Of a stretch of 41,825 nt of DNA, positions 8,889-16,977 are shown in pieces. The translations under genes were made by a program, and so were the position numbers. The stretch lies in contig NZ_MOWM01000056.1 of assembly GCF_016082275.1 (NCBI RefSeq), positions 1-41,825 of the forward strand, read 5' to 3'. A model generated the notes under the pieces. The model did not search any database. It was not told the DNA's origin and was given only the letters and a program-made list of their open reading frames with translations. The stretch's first letter is position 1, and the number at the start of each line of letters is the position of its first letter. Source of the DNA: Variovorax sp. E3. GTDB lineage: Bacteria > Pseudomonadota > Gammaproteobacteria > Burkholderiales > Burkholderiaceae_C.

Positions 8889-8960
8889 TCGGCGGTTCGC
8901 AGAATCGACCGGATCGTTCACACCGTTCGGTTTCTTTCTTCACTTCCGGAGACAGGCTTC

Positions 8961-9662
8961 ATGATCAACAAGATCGCGCGCTCGGTCGCCGATGCCCTGG
9001 CGGGCATCCAGGACGGCGCCACGGTTCTCATCGGCGGCTTCGGCACCGCCGGCATTCCCGGCGAACTCATCGACGGCCTCGTCGAGCAGGGCGCCAAGGA
9101 CCTCACCGTCGTCAACAACAACGCAGGCAACGGCGAGACCGGCCTTGCGGCGCTGCTCAAGGCGGGCCGCGTGCGCAAGATCATCTGCAGCTTCCCGCGC
9201 CAGGCCGACAGCCAGGTGTTCGACGGGCTCTACCGCAGCGGCAAGCTCGAACTGGAACTGGTGCCCCAGGGCAACCTGGCCGAGCGCATCCGCGCGGCGG
9301 GCGCGGGCATCGGCGCCTTCTTCTGCCCCACGGGCTACGGCACGCAGCTCGCGGGCAACCGCGAGACCCGCGAGATCGACGGCAAGCAGTACGTGCTGGA
9401 GTACCCCATTCACGGCGACGTGGCGCTCATCAAGGCCGAGCGCGGCGACCGCTGGGGCAACCTGGTGTACCGCAAGGCCGCGCGCAACTTCGGCCCGGTG
9501 ATGGCCATGGCCGCGAAGAAGACCATTGCCACCGTGCACGACATCGCCGAGCTCGGCACCCTCGACCCCGAGACCATCGTCACCCCGGGCATCTTCGTGC
9601 ACCAGGTGGTGCGCATCGAACGCGTGGCCACGCAGGCCGGTGGCTTCAAGAAGGCAGCATGA
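8961..9662 (+). CDS. pcaI: 3-oxoadipate CoA-transferase subunit A
   Basis: The 233-residue alpha subunit of the succinyl-CoA:3-oxoadipate CoA-transferase, which activates 3-oxoadipate to 3-oxoadipyl-CoA in the cytoplasm. It opens MINKIARSVADALAGI and carries GGFGTAGIPGELIDGL (residues 28-43) and NNAGNGETGLAALL, characteristic of CoA-transferase family I subunit A. The final codons overlap the start of pcaJ (ATGA at 9659-9662). With pcaJ and pcaF downstream and an IclR regulator upstream the assignment to the beta-ketoadipate pathway is firm; an acetoacetate-specific transferase (AtoD/ScoA type) is the less likely alternative. Confidence 0.93.
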   Translation: MINKIARSVADALAGIQDGATVLIGGFGTAGIPGELIDGLVEQGAKDLTVVNNNAGNGETGLAALLKAGRVRKIICSFPRQADSQVFDGLYRSGKLELELVPQGNLAERIRAAGAGIGAFFCPTGYGTQLAGNRETREIDGKQYVLEYPIHGDVALIKAERGDRWGNLVYRKAARNFGPVMAMAAKKTIATVHDIAELGTLDPETIVTPGIFVHQVVRIERVATQAGGFKKAA

Positions 9663-10306
9663 CCATGAGCTACACACGTCGCACCAAGGACCAGCTCGCA
9701 GCGCGAGTGGCACAGGACATCTTCGACGGCGCCGTCGTCAACCTGGGCATCGGCCAGCCCACGCTGGTGGCCAACCACCTGCCCAAGGGCCGCGAAGTCA
9801 TCCTGCAAAGCGAGAACGGCATCCTGGGCATGGGCCCCGCGCCCGAGGCCGGCGAGGAAGACTACGACCTCATCAACGCCGGCAAGCAGCCCGTCACGCT
9901 GCTGCCGGGCGGCGCGTTCTTCCACCACGCCGACAGCTTCGCGATGATGCGCGGCGGCCACCTGGACATCTGCGTGCTCGGCGCGTTCCAGGTGTCGGCC
10001 ACCGGCGACCTGGCCAACTGGCACACCGGCGAGAAAGACGCCATTCCCGCCGTCGGCGGTGCCATGGACCTCGCCATCGGCGCCAAGCAGACCTGGGTCA
10101 TGATGGACCTGCTGACCAAGCAGGGCGTGAGCAAGCTGGTGAAGGAATGCACCTACCCGCTGACCGGCATCGCCTGCGTCAAGCGCGTGTACTCCGACCT
10201 CGCCACGCTCGAGTGCACGCCGCAGGGGCTGAAGCTCATCGACCTGGTCGACGGCCTGAGCCGCGAAGAACTCGAGACGCTGGTCGGCCTGCCGATCGCC
10301 GCCTGA
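9659..10306 (+). CDS. pcaJ: 3-oxoadipate CoA-transferase subunit B
   Basis: The 215-residue beta subunit of the 3-oxoadipate CoA-transferase. The catalytic glutamate of family I CoA-transferases lies in SENGILGMGP (Glu52). Other conserved features are VVNLGIGQPTLVANHLP (about 26-42) and the glycine-rich GGAFFHHADSF. Translation is coupled to pcaI through a 4-bp overlap; a second in-frame ATG at 9665 could also be used. A 45-bp gap separates it from pcaF. Confidence 0.93.
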   Translation: MTMSYTRRTKDQLAARVAQDIFDGAVVNLGIGQPTLVANHLPKGREVILQSENGILGMGPAPEAGEEDYDLINAGKQPVTLLPGGAFFHHADSFAMMRGGHLDICVLGAFQVSATGDLANWHTGEKDAIPAVGGAMDLAIGAKQTWVMMDLLTKQGVSKLVKECTYPLTGIACVKRVYSDLATLECTPQGLKLIDLVDGLSREELETLVGLPIAA

Positions 10307-10351
10307 TTCCCTTTTTTCACGCATTCACCGCATTCAAAGAGAGACAGTTCC

Positions 10352-11556
10352 ATGACCCACCAAGCCTTCATCTGCGACGCCGTTCGCACCCCCTTCGGCC
10401 GCTACGGCGGTTCGCTCAGCAGCGTGCGCACCGACGACCTGGGCGCCGTGCCCCTGCGCGCGCTGATGGAACGCAACAAGAACGTCGACTGGCAGGCCGT
10501 GAGCGACGTGCTCTACGGCTGCGCCAACCAGGCCGGCGAAGACAACCGCAACGTCGCGCGCATGTCGGCGCTGCTGGCGGGCCTGCCGCTCGAAATCGGC
10601 GGCGGCACCATCAACCGCCTGTGCGGTTCGGGCCTGGACGCCGTGGGCACCGCCGCGCGCGCCATCCGCGCCGGTGAAGCCGGCCTGATGATCGCCGGCG
10701 GCGTGGAAAGCATGAGCCGCGCGCCCTTCGTCATGCCCAAGGCCGAGAGCGCCTTCAGCCGCAACAACGCGGTGTACGACACCACCATCGGCTGGCGCTT
10801 CGTCAACAAGCTCATGAAGGCGCAGTATGGCGTCGACTCCATGCCCGAGACGGCCGAGAACGTGGCCACCGACTACAAGATCGAGCGCGAGGCGCAAGAC
10901 CTGATGGCGCTGAACTCGCAGCTGCGTGCCGTGGCCTCGCAGAAGTCGGGCTTCTTCGACGCCGAGATCGTGCCCGTGAGCGTGCCGCAGAAAAAGGGCG
11001 ACGCCTCATCGTCAACAAGGACGAGCATCCGCGCGAGACCAGCCTCGAGTCGCTGGCCAAGCTCAAGGGCGTGGTGCGCCCCGACGGCACCGTGACGGCA
11101 GGCAATGCCAGCGGCGTGAACGACGGCGCCTGCGCACTGCTGCTGGCCGACGAAGCCAGCGCCGCGAAGCACGGCCTCACGCCGCGCGCCCGCGTGGTCG
11201 GCATGGCCACCGCCGGCGTCGCGCCGCGCGTGATGGGCATCGGCCCCGCGCCGGCCACGCAGAAGGTGCTGGCGCTGACCGGCCTCACGCTCGACCAGAT
11301 CGACGTGATCGAGCTCAACGAAGCCTTTGCCGCGCAAGGCCTGGCCGTGCTGCGCCTGCTGGGCCTGAAGGACGACGACGCCCGCGTGAACATCAACGGC
11401 GGCGCCATTGCGCTGGGCCACCCGCTGGGCGCCAGCGGTGCGCGCCTGGCCACCACGGCCGTGAACCAGCTGCACAAGGGCGGCGGCCGCTATGCGCTGT
11501 GCACCATGTGCATCGGCGTGGGCCAGGGCATCGCGGTGATTCTCGAGCGCGTCTGA
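10352..11556 (+). CDS. pcaF: 3-oxoadipyl-CoA thiolase (frameshift as read)
   Basis: Cleaves 3-oxoadipyl-CoA to succinyl-CoA and acetyl-CoA, the last step of the beta-ketoadipate pathway. Restoring one base gives 401 residues, the usual PcaF length. The acylated cysteine lies in NRLCGSGLDAVG (about 90), the catalytic His in GHPLGASGAR and the second Cys in the C-terminal CTMCIGVGQG. The frame breaks near 11004 (GACGCCTCATC, expected GACGCCCTCATC), where one C of a CCC run appears lost: upstream codons read to QKKGDA, downstream ones resume at LIVNKDEHPRETSLESLAKL. As read it would be truncated by about 180 residues, including the catalytic His. Confidence 0.92.
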
Positions 11557-11628
11557 CGCCACCGTCGCCGCCGCCACCGCCGGATCGGCGGGAACGAATA
11601 CATAACAACCACAAGAAGCAAGCGAACA

Positions 11629-11671
11629 AGCCATCGGAAGCCGCACACAGAGCGGCCCGATGGCTTTTTTT
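11629..11671 (+). terminator. Rho-independent terminator after pcaF
   Basis: AGCCATCGG (11629-11637) pairs with CCGATGGCT (11657-11665), an inner CCGC/GCGG extends the stem, and a run of seven T follows. It lies 73 bp after the pcaF stop, in the 149-bp gap before the next Bug gene, so the pca operon ends here and the Bug gene has its own promoter. Confidence 0.9.
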
Positions 11672-11705
11672 CAATCAAAGAGGATCGAAAGAAGAGGATC
11701 AGAGG

Positions 11706-12706
11706 ATGAAGAACACGAAGACCACGCGCCGCACCGCCGGCCTGGCCGCGTTGGCGCTGGCCACCGCGGCGCTGCTGCCCGCCGCCGCATCGGCGCAGCA
11801 GCCGGCCTTTCCCACCAAGCCCGTGCGCATCATCACGCCGTTCCCGGTGGGCGGTGGCCCTGACGGCGTGGCGCGCCTGGTGGCCGACAAACTCTCGCGC
11901 GCCTGGGGCCAGCCCGTGGTGGTCGAGAACCGCCCGGGCGGCAACGGCTTCATCGCCATCGACGCGTTCAAGCGCGGCGCCAAGGACGGGCACGACATCA
12001 TCGTGCTCGACAACGTGCACCTGGCCGCGTACCCCGCGCTGTTCAAGAAGCTGCCCTACGACACGGCCAAGGACTTCGACGCGCTGCTGCCGCTGTTCAA
12101 GACCTACTTCTTCTTCACCGTGGCCACCAACAGCAAGTACAAGACCATCGGCGACCTGATCGCGACGCCAAGGCCAACCCCGGCAAGCTCGACTACGGCT
12201 CGTGGTCGATCGGCAACCCGGTGCACCTGGGCTCGGAGCTGTTCGAGTCGGCCACCGGCACGCAGATGGAGCACATCGTCTACAAGGAGACCACGCAGCT
12301 CTACACCTCGGTGGCCACGGGCGAGCTGGCCTTTGCATTGGGCAGCAGCGCCACCGCCGGCCCGCTGCAGCGCGCGAACAAGCTGCGCTTCCTGGCGGCC
12401 GCCGCGCCGCAGCGCGTGGCCGCGTTCCCCGACGTGCCGACCGTCAGCGAATCGGGCGGGCCCAAGGGCTTCGAGGTCATCGGCTGGAACGCCATTGCCG
12501 TGCCGAAGGGCCTGCCGCCGTCGGTCACCGAGAAGATCAAGCGCGACATCGAGAAGGGCCTGGCCGAACCCGACGTGCTGGAGAAGTTCAAGAGTTTCGG
12601 CTACGAGCCGTTCCCGACCACGCGCCCGCAGTTCGACCAGTTCGTGGCGAACGAGACGACGCGGTTCACCGACGTGATCCGCAAGGCGAACGTGTCGCTG
12701 GACTGA
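11706..12706 (+). CDS. Bug/TctC-family substrate-binding protein (frameshift as read)
   Basis: A periplasmic Bug-family binding protein, 333 residues after restoring one base. The N-terminal signal peptide ends in AASAQQ (about residue 29), followed by FPTKPVRIITPFPVGGGPDG, the family's hallmark start, and VVVENRPGGNGFIA. The frame breaks near 12164 (ATCGCGACGCC, expected ATCGCGGACGCC): upstream reads to KTIGDLIA, downstream resumes at DAKANPGKLDYGSWSIGNPV and runs to the natural end. AGAGG just before the ATG is the ribosome-binding site. It follows the pcaF terminator, so it is probably a separate transcription unit; ligand unknown. Confidence 0.86.
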
Positions 12707-12766
12707 GAGGCGCGAAGCCTTGAGCGCCGGGTGCCGAGCAATTTCCATACGTCTGCCAATGAACGA

Positions 12767-13498
12767 ATGAACCTGAACGCACTGGCCCGCAAGGCATCGA
12801 AAGGCTCGGCACCGTCGGCCCGTGGCGGCGCAATGAATGTCGAGGACATGATCCGCTTCGCCTTGGTCCATGGCGCTGGAGGCGCGGACGAGATCGAGCG
12901 CCTCTGCGCGCAGCACGGCTGGCTGCGCAACGCCTTGCTGGAGGACGGCACGCGCGTCGTGCCGTTCGCCCTGTGGGCGCAAGCTTGCGCGGCCTTCGGG
13001 CGCGGCGGTGTCGCCGCGCTGCGCCTGCTGCTGGCCGACCCAGAGCTTGCGAGCTTTGCCATCGGCGTCCTGCAAGAGGTGAAGACCGCGCAGAGCGTTC
13101 AGGTGTTGCTTGGCTTTTGCGCGTCCGCCGGCTGGCAATCGCCCGATGTGACGCATGCGGAATGGAAGGCCCTGTCGGCGCTGAACCTGCTGCTGAGTTT
13201 CGACGACGGTGTGAGGGTTGAGCAAGCGGTGATGGATGATCTGCTGCGTGTCGTCATCACGGCCTTCGACGCCACGCCCGAGCCCTTCCTGAAGAGCCTT
13301 TGCCTCTGGGCGGCTCGCGGCGCCCCGACGGCGCAGGCGCTTGCATGGCTGCAGAAGCTCGAAGTGCCTGGGGCCGATGTCGACGCCGCGCGAGCGAACG
13401 CCATCAAGTCCGTCAAGCGCCGCTTGTCACCGACCTACAAGGCGCCCGACGCCAAGACGAAGCGGCAGATTCAGCGCGCGCGGGCGGCAGACGTGTAA
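12767..13498 (+). CDS. Hypothetical protein, helix-rich
   Basis: A 243-residue soluble protein of no family I recognise. It lacks a signal peptide and membrane segments and is dominated by alternating leucine/alanine-rich helical stretches (for example AALRLLLADPELASFAIGVL), which could form a HEAT- or TPR-like array; the C-terminus is basic (VKRRLSPTYKAPDAKTKRQ). An upstream in-frame GTG at 12731 would add 12 residues; the ATG at 12767 is preferred. It lies 60 bp after the Bug gene and is convergent with the RHH gene. Confidence 0.65.
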   Translation: MNLNALARKASKGSAPSARGGAMNVEDMIRFALVHGAGGADEIERLCAQHGWLRNALLEDGTRVVPFALWAQACAAFGRGGVAALRLLLADPELASFAIGVLQEVKTAQSVQVLLGFCASAGWQSPDVTHAEWKALSALNLLLSFDDGVRVEQAVMDDLLRVVITAFDATPEPFLKSLCLWAARGAPTAQALAWLQKLEVPGADVDAARANAIKSVKRRLSPTYKAPDAKTKRQIQRARAADV

Positions 13499-13500
13499 CG

Positions 13501-13932
13501 CTACCAAGCGTGCCGCCTTGCAGCCACATGCAGCGTGCGTACCCGAGTCTGCTGGTCAGGCTGTAGCGCCTCCGGCGACGGCCGTCCCCACCCCCGCGGC
13601 AGTTCATGCAGCACAGCCTTCGCATCCAGCGAGCGAATCGCCACCGACGTGTCCGCCGGTATGCGTCCCTGCGCCACCATCGCCTCGTAGCGCAAGGCGC
13701 AGACCCGCAGGAACGACGCGAAATTGCCGACCTCGCCGCGCGCGGCCACCAGCTCGTCGTAGAGCCGCTCGATGAGCTGCACCACGACCATGCCGTCGCG
13801 CTGCGCGATTTCCTCGAGCACCTGCCAGAACAGGTTCTCGAGCCGGATGCTGGTGACCACGCCGTGCAGCCGTACCGAGCGCGTGCGCGCGTCGTAGCTC
13901 TGCGGGTCGGCGCTGATGAAGACCTCGCACAT
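13501..13932 (-). CDS. Ribbon-helix-helix domain protein
   Basis: A 143-residue protein starting MCEVFISADPQSYDARTRSV, matching the pattern of the RHH_4-type small DNA-binding-like family: a short strand (RSVRLHGVVTSIRLE) followed by two helices (FWQVLEEIAQRDGM, VVQLIERLYDELV). Such proteins may bind DNA as dimers, but targets for this subgroup are unknown to me. A longer in-frame start (14007) would add an arginine/proline-rich tail and is rejected. The last coding bases lie 2 bp from the convergent hypothetical gene. Confidence 0.75.
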   Translation of the reverse strand: MCEVFISADPQSYDARTRSVRLHGVVTSIRLENLFWQVLEEIAQRDGMVVVQLIERLYDELVAARGEVGNFASFLRVCALRYEAMVAQGRIPADTSVAIRSLDAKAVLHELPRGWGRPSPEALQPDQQTRVRTLHVAARRHAW

Positions 13933-14011
13933 GGGCTGTCTCCTTTGCGGGGTAGGTGGACGGTGGGGCGGACGCACGCACTGTAGCGCCGCCCGCCGTG
14001 AAATCAATCAA

Positions 14012-14590
14012 TCAGTGCGTGATGCGCGTGCCCAGCACCACCAGGAACTGCGCGAGCCACGCCGGGTGCGCGGGCCACGCGGGCGCGGTGACCAGGTTGC
14101 GGTCGGTCACGGCCTGGTCGACCGGGATGCCCATGTACTCGGCGCCGGCCAGCTCCACCTCGACCTGGCAGGCCGGGTAGGCCGACACCTTGCGGCCCTT
14201 GATGAGCCCCGTGGCCGCGAGCAGCTGCGCGCCGTGGCACACCGCTGCCACGGGCTTGTCGGCAGCCAGGAAGTGCTTGGCGATCTCGACCACGCGGGCG
14301 TGCATGCGCAGGTACTCGGGCGCGCGGCCGCCGGGAATGACGAGCGCGTCGTAGGCCTGGGGGCGCACGTCGTCGAAGTTGGCGTTGAGCGTGAAGCGGT
14401 GGCCCGGCTTCTCGCTGTAGGTCTGCGCGCCCTCGAAGTCGTGGATGGCGGTGTGCACCCAGTCGCCGGCCTTCTTGTCGGGCGCCACCGCGTGCACCGT
14501 GTGGCCCACGGCCAGCAGGGTCTGGAAAGGCACCATGGTTTCGTAGTCTTCGGCGTAGTCGCCGCAGAGCATCAGGATCTTGCGAGCCAT
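14012..14590 (-). CDS. DJ-1/PfpI family protein (class I glutamine amidotransferase-like)
   Basis: A 192-residue single-domain protein of the DJ-1/PfpI superfamily. The nucleophile-elbow cysteine is in AVCHGAQLL (Cys118) and the preceding strand ends VIPGGRAPEYLR, both standard for PfpI-like enzymes. Members act as proteases, glyoxalases/deglycases or stress proteins; which applies here is not clear. It is transcribed away from the repeat-bearing secreted protein gene, with a 303-bp intergenic region between them. Confidence 0.88.
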   Translation of the reverse strand: MARKILMLCGDYAEDYETMVPFQTLLAVGHTVHAVAPDKKAGDWVHTAIHDFEGAQTYSEKPGHRFTLNANFDDVRPQAYDALVIPGGRAPEYLRMHARVVEIAKHFLAADKPVAAVCHGAQLLAATGLIKGRKVSAYPACQVEVELAGAEYMGIPVDQAVTDRNLVTAPAWPAHPAWLAQFLVVLGTRITH

Positions 14591-14601
14591 TTGATTTGTC
14601 T

Positions 14602-14670
14602 CCTTCGAATGAGGTGGGTGGAACGCGGTGCGCGCGCGTTCGCGGCAACCGTCGCCGCATTATTCGAAGG
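14602..14670. promoter_or_regulatory. Spaced perfect inverted repeat in a divergent promoter region
   Basis: CCTTCGAAT (14602-14610) and ATTCGAAGG (14662-14670) are exact reverse complements 51 bp apart, right in front of the DJ-1/PfpI gene; each contains the palindrome TTCGAA. The rest of 14591-14893 is GC-rich with no gene. The pair could be two half-sites of a looping regulator; no regulator is identified. Confidence 0.4.
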
Positions 14671-14893
14671 TAAAGGGGGCAGCGGGTAGCAGCGGGCTGT
14701 GACCTGCAAACCCCGGGGCGGGAGGCGTGCGTTACCAGAACTTCGCCGACGCTGCAGCGCCCGCGAAAGAGCCCGGTCCGCCGCTCGGGGCCGTCACGGA
14801 TCCGACTTTTGCGCTGACTAGTCTTGCTCAGGGTTTTCCCGCATCCACGGGCCGACGCCATCCAAACAGACAACTCACAGAAAAGACCGAACC

Positions 14894-15310
14894 ATGAAGA
14901 CCACCCGACTCGCCCTCGTTGCAGCACTCGCCGTGCTCGCCGTCGCTTCCGCCAACGCGCAGCAGCGCACCCGCGAATCCGTCGAAGCCGAAGCCGTTGC
15001 CGCCGCCCATGCGCCGAACCAGAACGTCACGCGCGGCTCGCGCGGTGCCGATCCGTTCACGTCCACGGCCGACCCCGAAGCCATGTACAAGCAAGCCGTC
15101 GACACGGCTCACGCGCCGAACCAGAACGTGACCCGCGGTTCGCGCGGCGCCGATCCGTTCACCTCGACCCGCGACCCGGCACAAGTCCTCCAGGAAGCCA
15201 TGGCCACGGCCGCCGCGCCCGACCAGAACGTGACCGGCGGCTCGCGCGTCAACAGCCGGGTGATCTCCACCATGGAGAACCCCGTGCTGAAGTCCGCGCA
15301 GGGCAAGTAA
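14894..15310 (+). CDS. Small secreted protein with internal repeats
   Basis: A 138-residue protein with a clear signal peptide (KTTRLALVAALAVLAVASA, predicted cleavage after ANA at about 22). The mature part is almost entirely three copies of a ~34-residue unit: NQNVTRGSRGADPFTST at residues 42-58 and 76-92, and a diverged QNVTGGSR copy at 111-118, separated by acidic-to-helical linkers ending in AHAPNQ. It looks disordered or repeat-folded and periplasmic. Comamonadaceae carry many small secreted proteins of this style (compare those at 41057 and 41624), but I cannot assign a function. Confidence 0.8.
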   Translation: MKTTRLALVAALAVLAVASANAQQRTRESVEAEAVAAAHAPNQNVTRGSRGADPFTSTADPEAMYKQAVDTAHAPNQNVTRGSRGADPFTSTRDPAQVLQEAMATAAAPDQNVTGGSRVNSRVISTMENPVLKSAQGK

Positions 15311-15342
15311 GCAACAACAACAGCAGCAGCAACAGCCGTCGA

Positions 15343-15852
15343 TCACGCGCGCAGGCGGCGCGTGGGTTCGGTGGCGTGCAGAAAGCCGGTGAAGGTGTCG
15401 GGCGGCGACGCGCCCATGAGCCGCCACATGATCCGGCCGACTTCGCCCCGGTGGTAGCCGGCATGGGTCACCACGTGCCCCAGCATTTCTTCGCGCGACA
15501 TGCGCCCGGGCGCGCCGTCAGTGAAGGTGAAGCCGATGCTTTCCGCCAGCGCGCTCGCGCCCACGCTGGCGGCGTAGTCGATGTACCAGCGATCCGTTGC
15601 CCTGACGGCTTCGGCCAGCGCGGGCAGCGGTGGTGCCACGTCCGATCCGGTGGCGATGCAGCCGTGCGCCACCTGCTGCAGGTTCGCGACGAAGATGCGG
15701 TCGACGATGCACGCGTGGTTGAAAACGCGCACCGCCGCGCGGTACTCGGCTTCCGGCGCCTTCATGGCCAATTCGGCCAGGCCCGCGAGCAGCCCTTCGT
15801 CCGCCCAGGCCTTGTAGCGGAACAGTGAAGTCAAAAGCGTCTGCGTACTCAT
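15343..15852 (-). CDS. DinB family protein
   Basis: A 169-residue four-helix-bundle protein of the DinB/YfiT-like family. The predicted metal triad is present: His46 in VFNHACIVDRIF and His130/His134 in THAGYHRGEVGR. Members are metal-dependent thiol-S-transferase-like or DNA-damage-linked proteins; this one has no assigned substrate. It converges with the repeat protein; the 32-bp gap contains a CAA/CAG triplet run (about 15312-15332). Divergent from the TetR gene. Confidence 0.88.
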   Translation of the reverse strand: MSTQTLLTSLFRYKAWADEGLLAGLAELAMKAPEAEYRAAVRVFNHACIVDRIFVANLQQVAHGCIATGSDVAPPLPALAEAVRATDRWYIDYAASVGASALAESIGFTFTDGAPGRMSREEMLGHVVTHAGYHRGEVGRIMWRLMGASPPDTFTGFLHATEPTRRLRA

Positions 15853-15972
15853 CGTGGTTCCCTTGAATTAAAACGGCACACTTCGCCCTCATGGGCCGAC
15901 TGCGGGTGTGCGGTCTCATTCTTGAGTGGAGCCTCGAACTTGGGTACTCGCATTCCCTCGCAACGCAAGACC

Positions 15973-16584
15973 ATGCGCAAAGCGCCGCGCCAGCAGCGTT
16001 CGCGCGCCACGGTGGACGTGATCGTCGAGGCCGCTGCTCGCGTTCTGGCCCGGCGCGGATGGGCGCGCTTCACGACGAACGAGATCGCGGCGGTCGCGGG
16101 TGTCAGCGTGGGCTCGCTCTACCAGTACTTTCCGGACAAGCTGGCCATTGCCGAGGCGATCCGCGAGCGGCACCTGGGCGAAGTGCTGCTGGTGCTGTCC
16201 GGCGCGGACGGGCAGGACGACGACGCAGCCATCACGCTCGACCAGCGTGTCGCGCAATTCGTCGACGGCGTCATTGCCGCCCATTCGATCGACCAGGCGC
16301 TGCACCACGTGCTGGTCGACGAAGTGCCGCTGAGCGCGCGCTCCAGCCATGGCGCCTTCGAAGCGCAATACCAGCGCCGCTACCGGGCGCTGCTCGCATC
16401 GAGCGGTGGCCGCAGCGATGAAGACGACGACGATGACGACGGCGTGGCGGCGCGGATGCTCTCGTCAGCGGTCGAAGGGGTCGTGCATTCGGCGGCGGGC
16501 CGTGGCGATCTCGGCGCCACGGCGCTGCGGACCGAACTCGTGCGCCTGATCCTGGCCTACCTGCGCGACCGGGCTCAGGCGTAA
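15973..16584 (+). CDS. TetR-family transcriptional regulator
   Basis: A 203-residue regulator from the ATG at 15973 (a TTG at 15922 would add 17 residues). The N-terminal helix-turn-helix is typical: RSRATVDVIVEAAARVLARR, then FTTNEIAAVAGVSVGSLYQYFPDKLAIAEAI. The ligand-binding part is divergent and contains an unusual acidic run, DEDDDDDD, around residue 155. It is divergent from the DinB gene and overlaps the convergent small gene at 16575 by 10 bp. Target unknown; the intergenic region with DinB is the first place to look. Confidence 0.88.
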   Translation: MRKAPRQQRSRATVDVIVEAAARVLARRGWARFTTNEIAAVAGVSVGSLYQYFPDKLAIAEAIRERHLGEVLLVLSGADGQDDDAAITLDQRVAQFVDGVIAAHSIDQALHHVLVDEVPLSARSSHGAFEAQYQRRYRALLASSGGRSDEDDDDDDGVAARMLSSAVEGVVHSAAGRGDLGATALRTELVRLILAYLRDRAQA

Positions 16585-16841
16585 GCCTTGGCCGGCCGCA
16601 GCTGCAGCATGGCCAGCATGCGCGCTTCTTCGGCGTCGCGCAGGCTCTTGGCGGCGCGGGCCGCCGCGTAGGACACGTACAGCGTTTCGATCGCCTTGCC
16701 CCAGGCCTGCGGCGTCTGGTGGACTGTGTCGGCCGGCAGGCTGGCGGGGTACGGCACCGCCGCGTCGTGGGCGATCGGACAGGCCGGCACGTCGTAACCG
16801 GCCTTGCGCAGGATGTTGGCCATGTGTTGGATGCTGAGCAT
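16575..16841 (-). CDS. Hypothetical small protein
   Basis: An 88-residue soluble protein (MLSIQHMANILRKAGYDVPA...) with no signal peptide; the C-terminal half is a predicted helix rich in Ala/Arg (AARAAKSLRDAEEARMLAML). No family recognised. An ATG six codons further in is an alternative start. The palindrome at 16861-16875 lies 19 bp upstream and may regulate it. Confidence 0.6.
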   Translation of the reverse strand: MLSIQHMANILRKAGYDVPACPIAHDAAVPYPASLPADTVHQTPQAWGKAIETLYVSYAAARAAKSLRDAEEARMLAMLQLRPAKAYA

Positions 16842-16860
16842 GCGAAGCCTCCTGTGTCTG

Positions 16861-16875
16861 TCGTGTACAACACGA
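16861..16875. promoter_or_regulatory. Palindrome TCGTGT-ACA-ACACGA
   Basis: A perfect 6-bp inverted repeat with a 3-bp spacer, 19 bp upstream of the small gene read leftward from 16841. The size and position fit an operator of a TetR/GntR-type dimer; no binding protein is identified. Confidence 0.4.
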
Positions 16876-16953
16876 TAGCAACAAGGCGTGAACGCCGCCA
16901 TCGGCTGCACGACGTATGCGGAGGCAGGCAAAAGCCCGCCGGCACCGGTTTCC

Positions 16954-16965
16954 AGTACCGGTACT
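16954..16965. other. Perfect palindrome AGTACCGGTACT
   Basis: A 12-bp self-complementary sequence, with CCGG stretches on its left, 12 bp beyond the stop of the ornithine-cyclodeaminase-family gene. It may be part of a terminator structure without a strong T-run, or an operator. Nothing else is seen in 16842-16977. Confidence 0.35.
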
Positions 16966-16977
16966 AAGCCAAAAGTC

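Noticed and set aside
14894..15310. CRISPR-like or tandem DNA repeat array
   Set aside because: The repetition is in-frame, protein-level and diverging; there are no uniform direct repeats with unique spacers.
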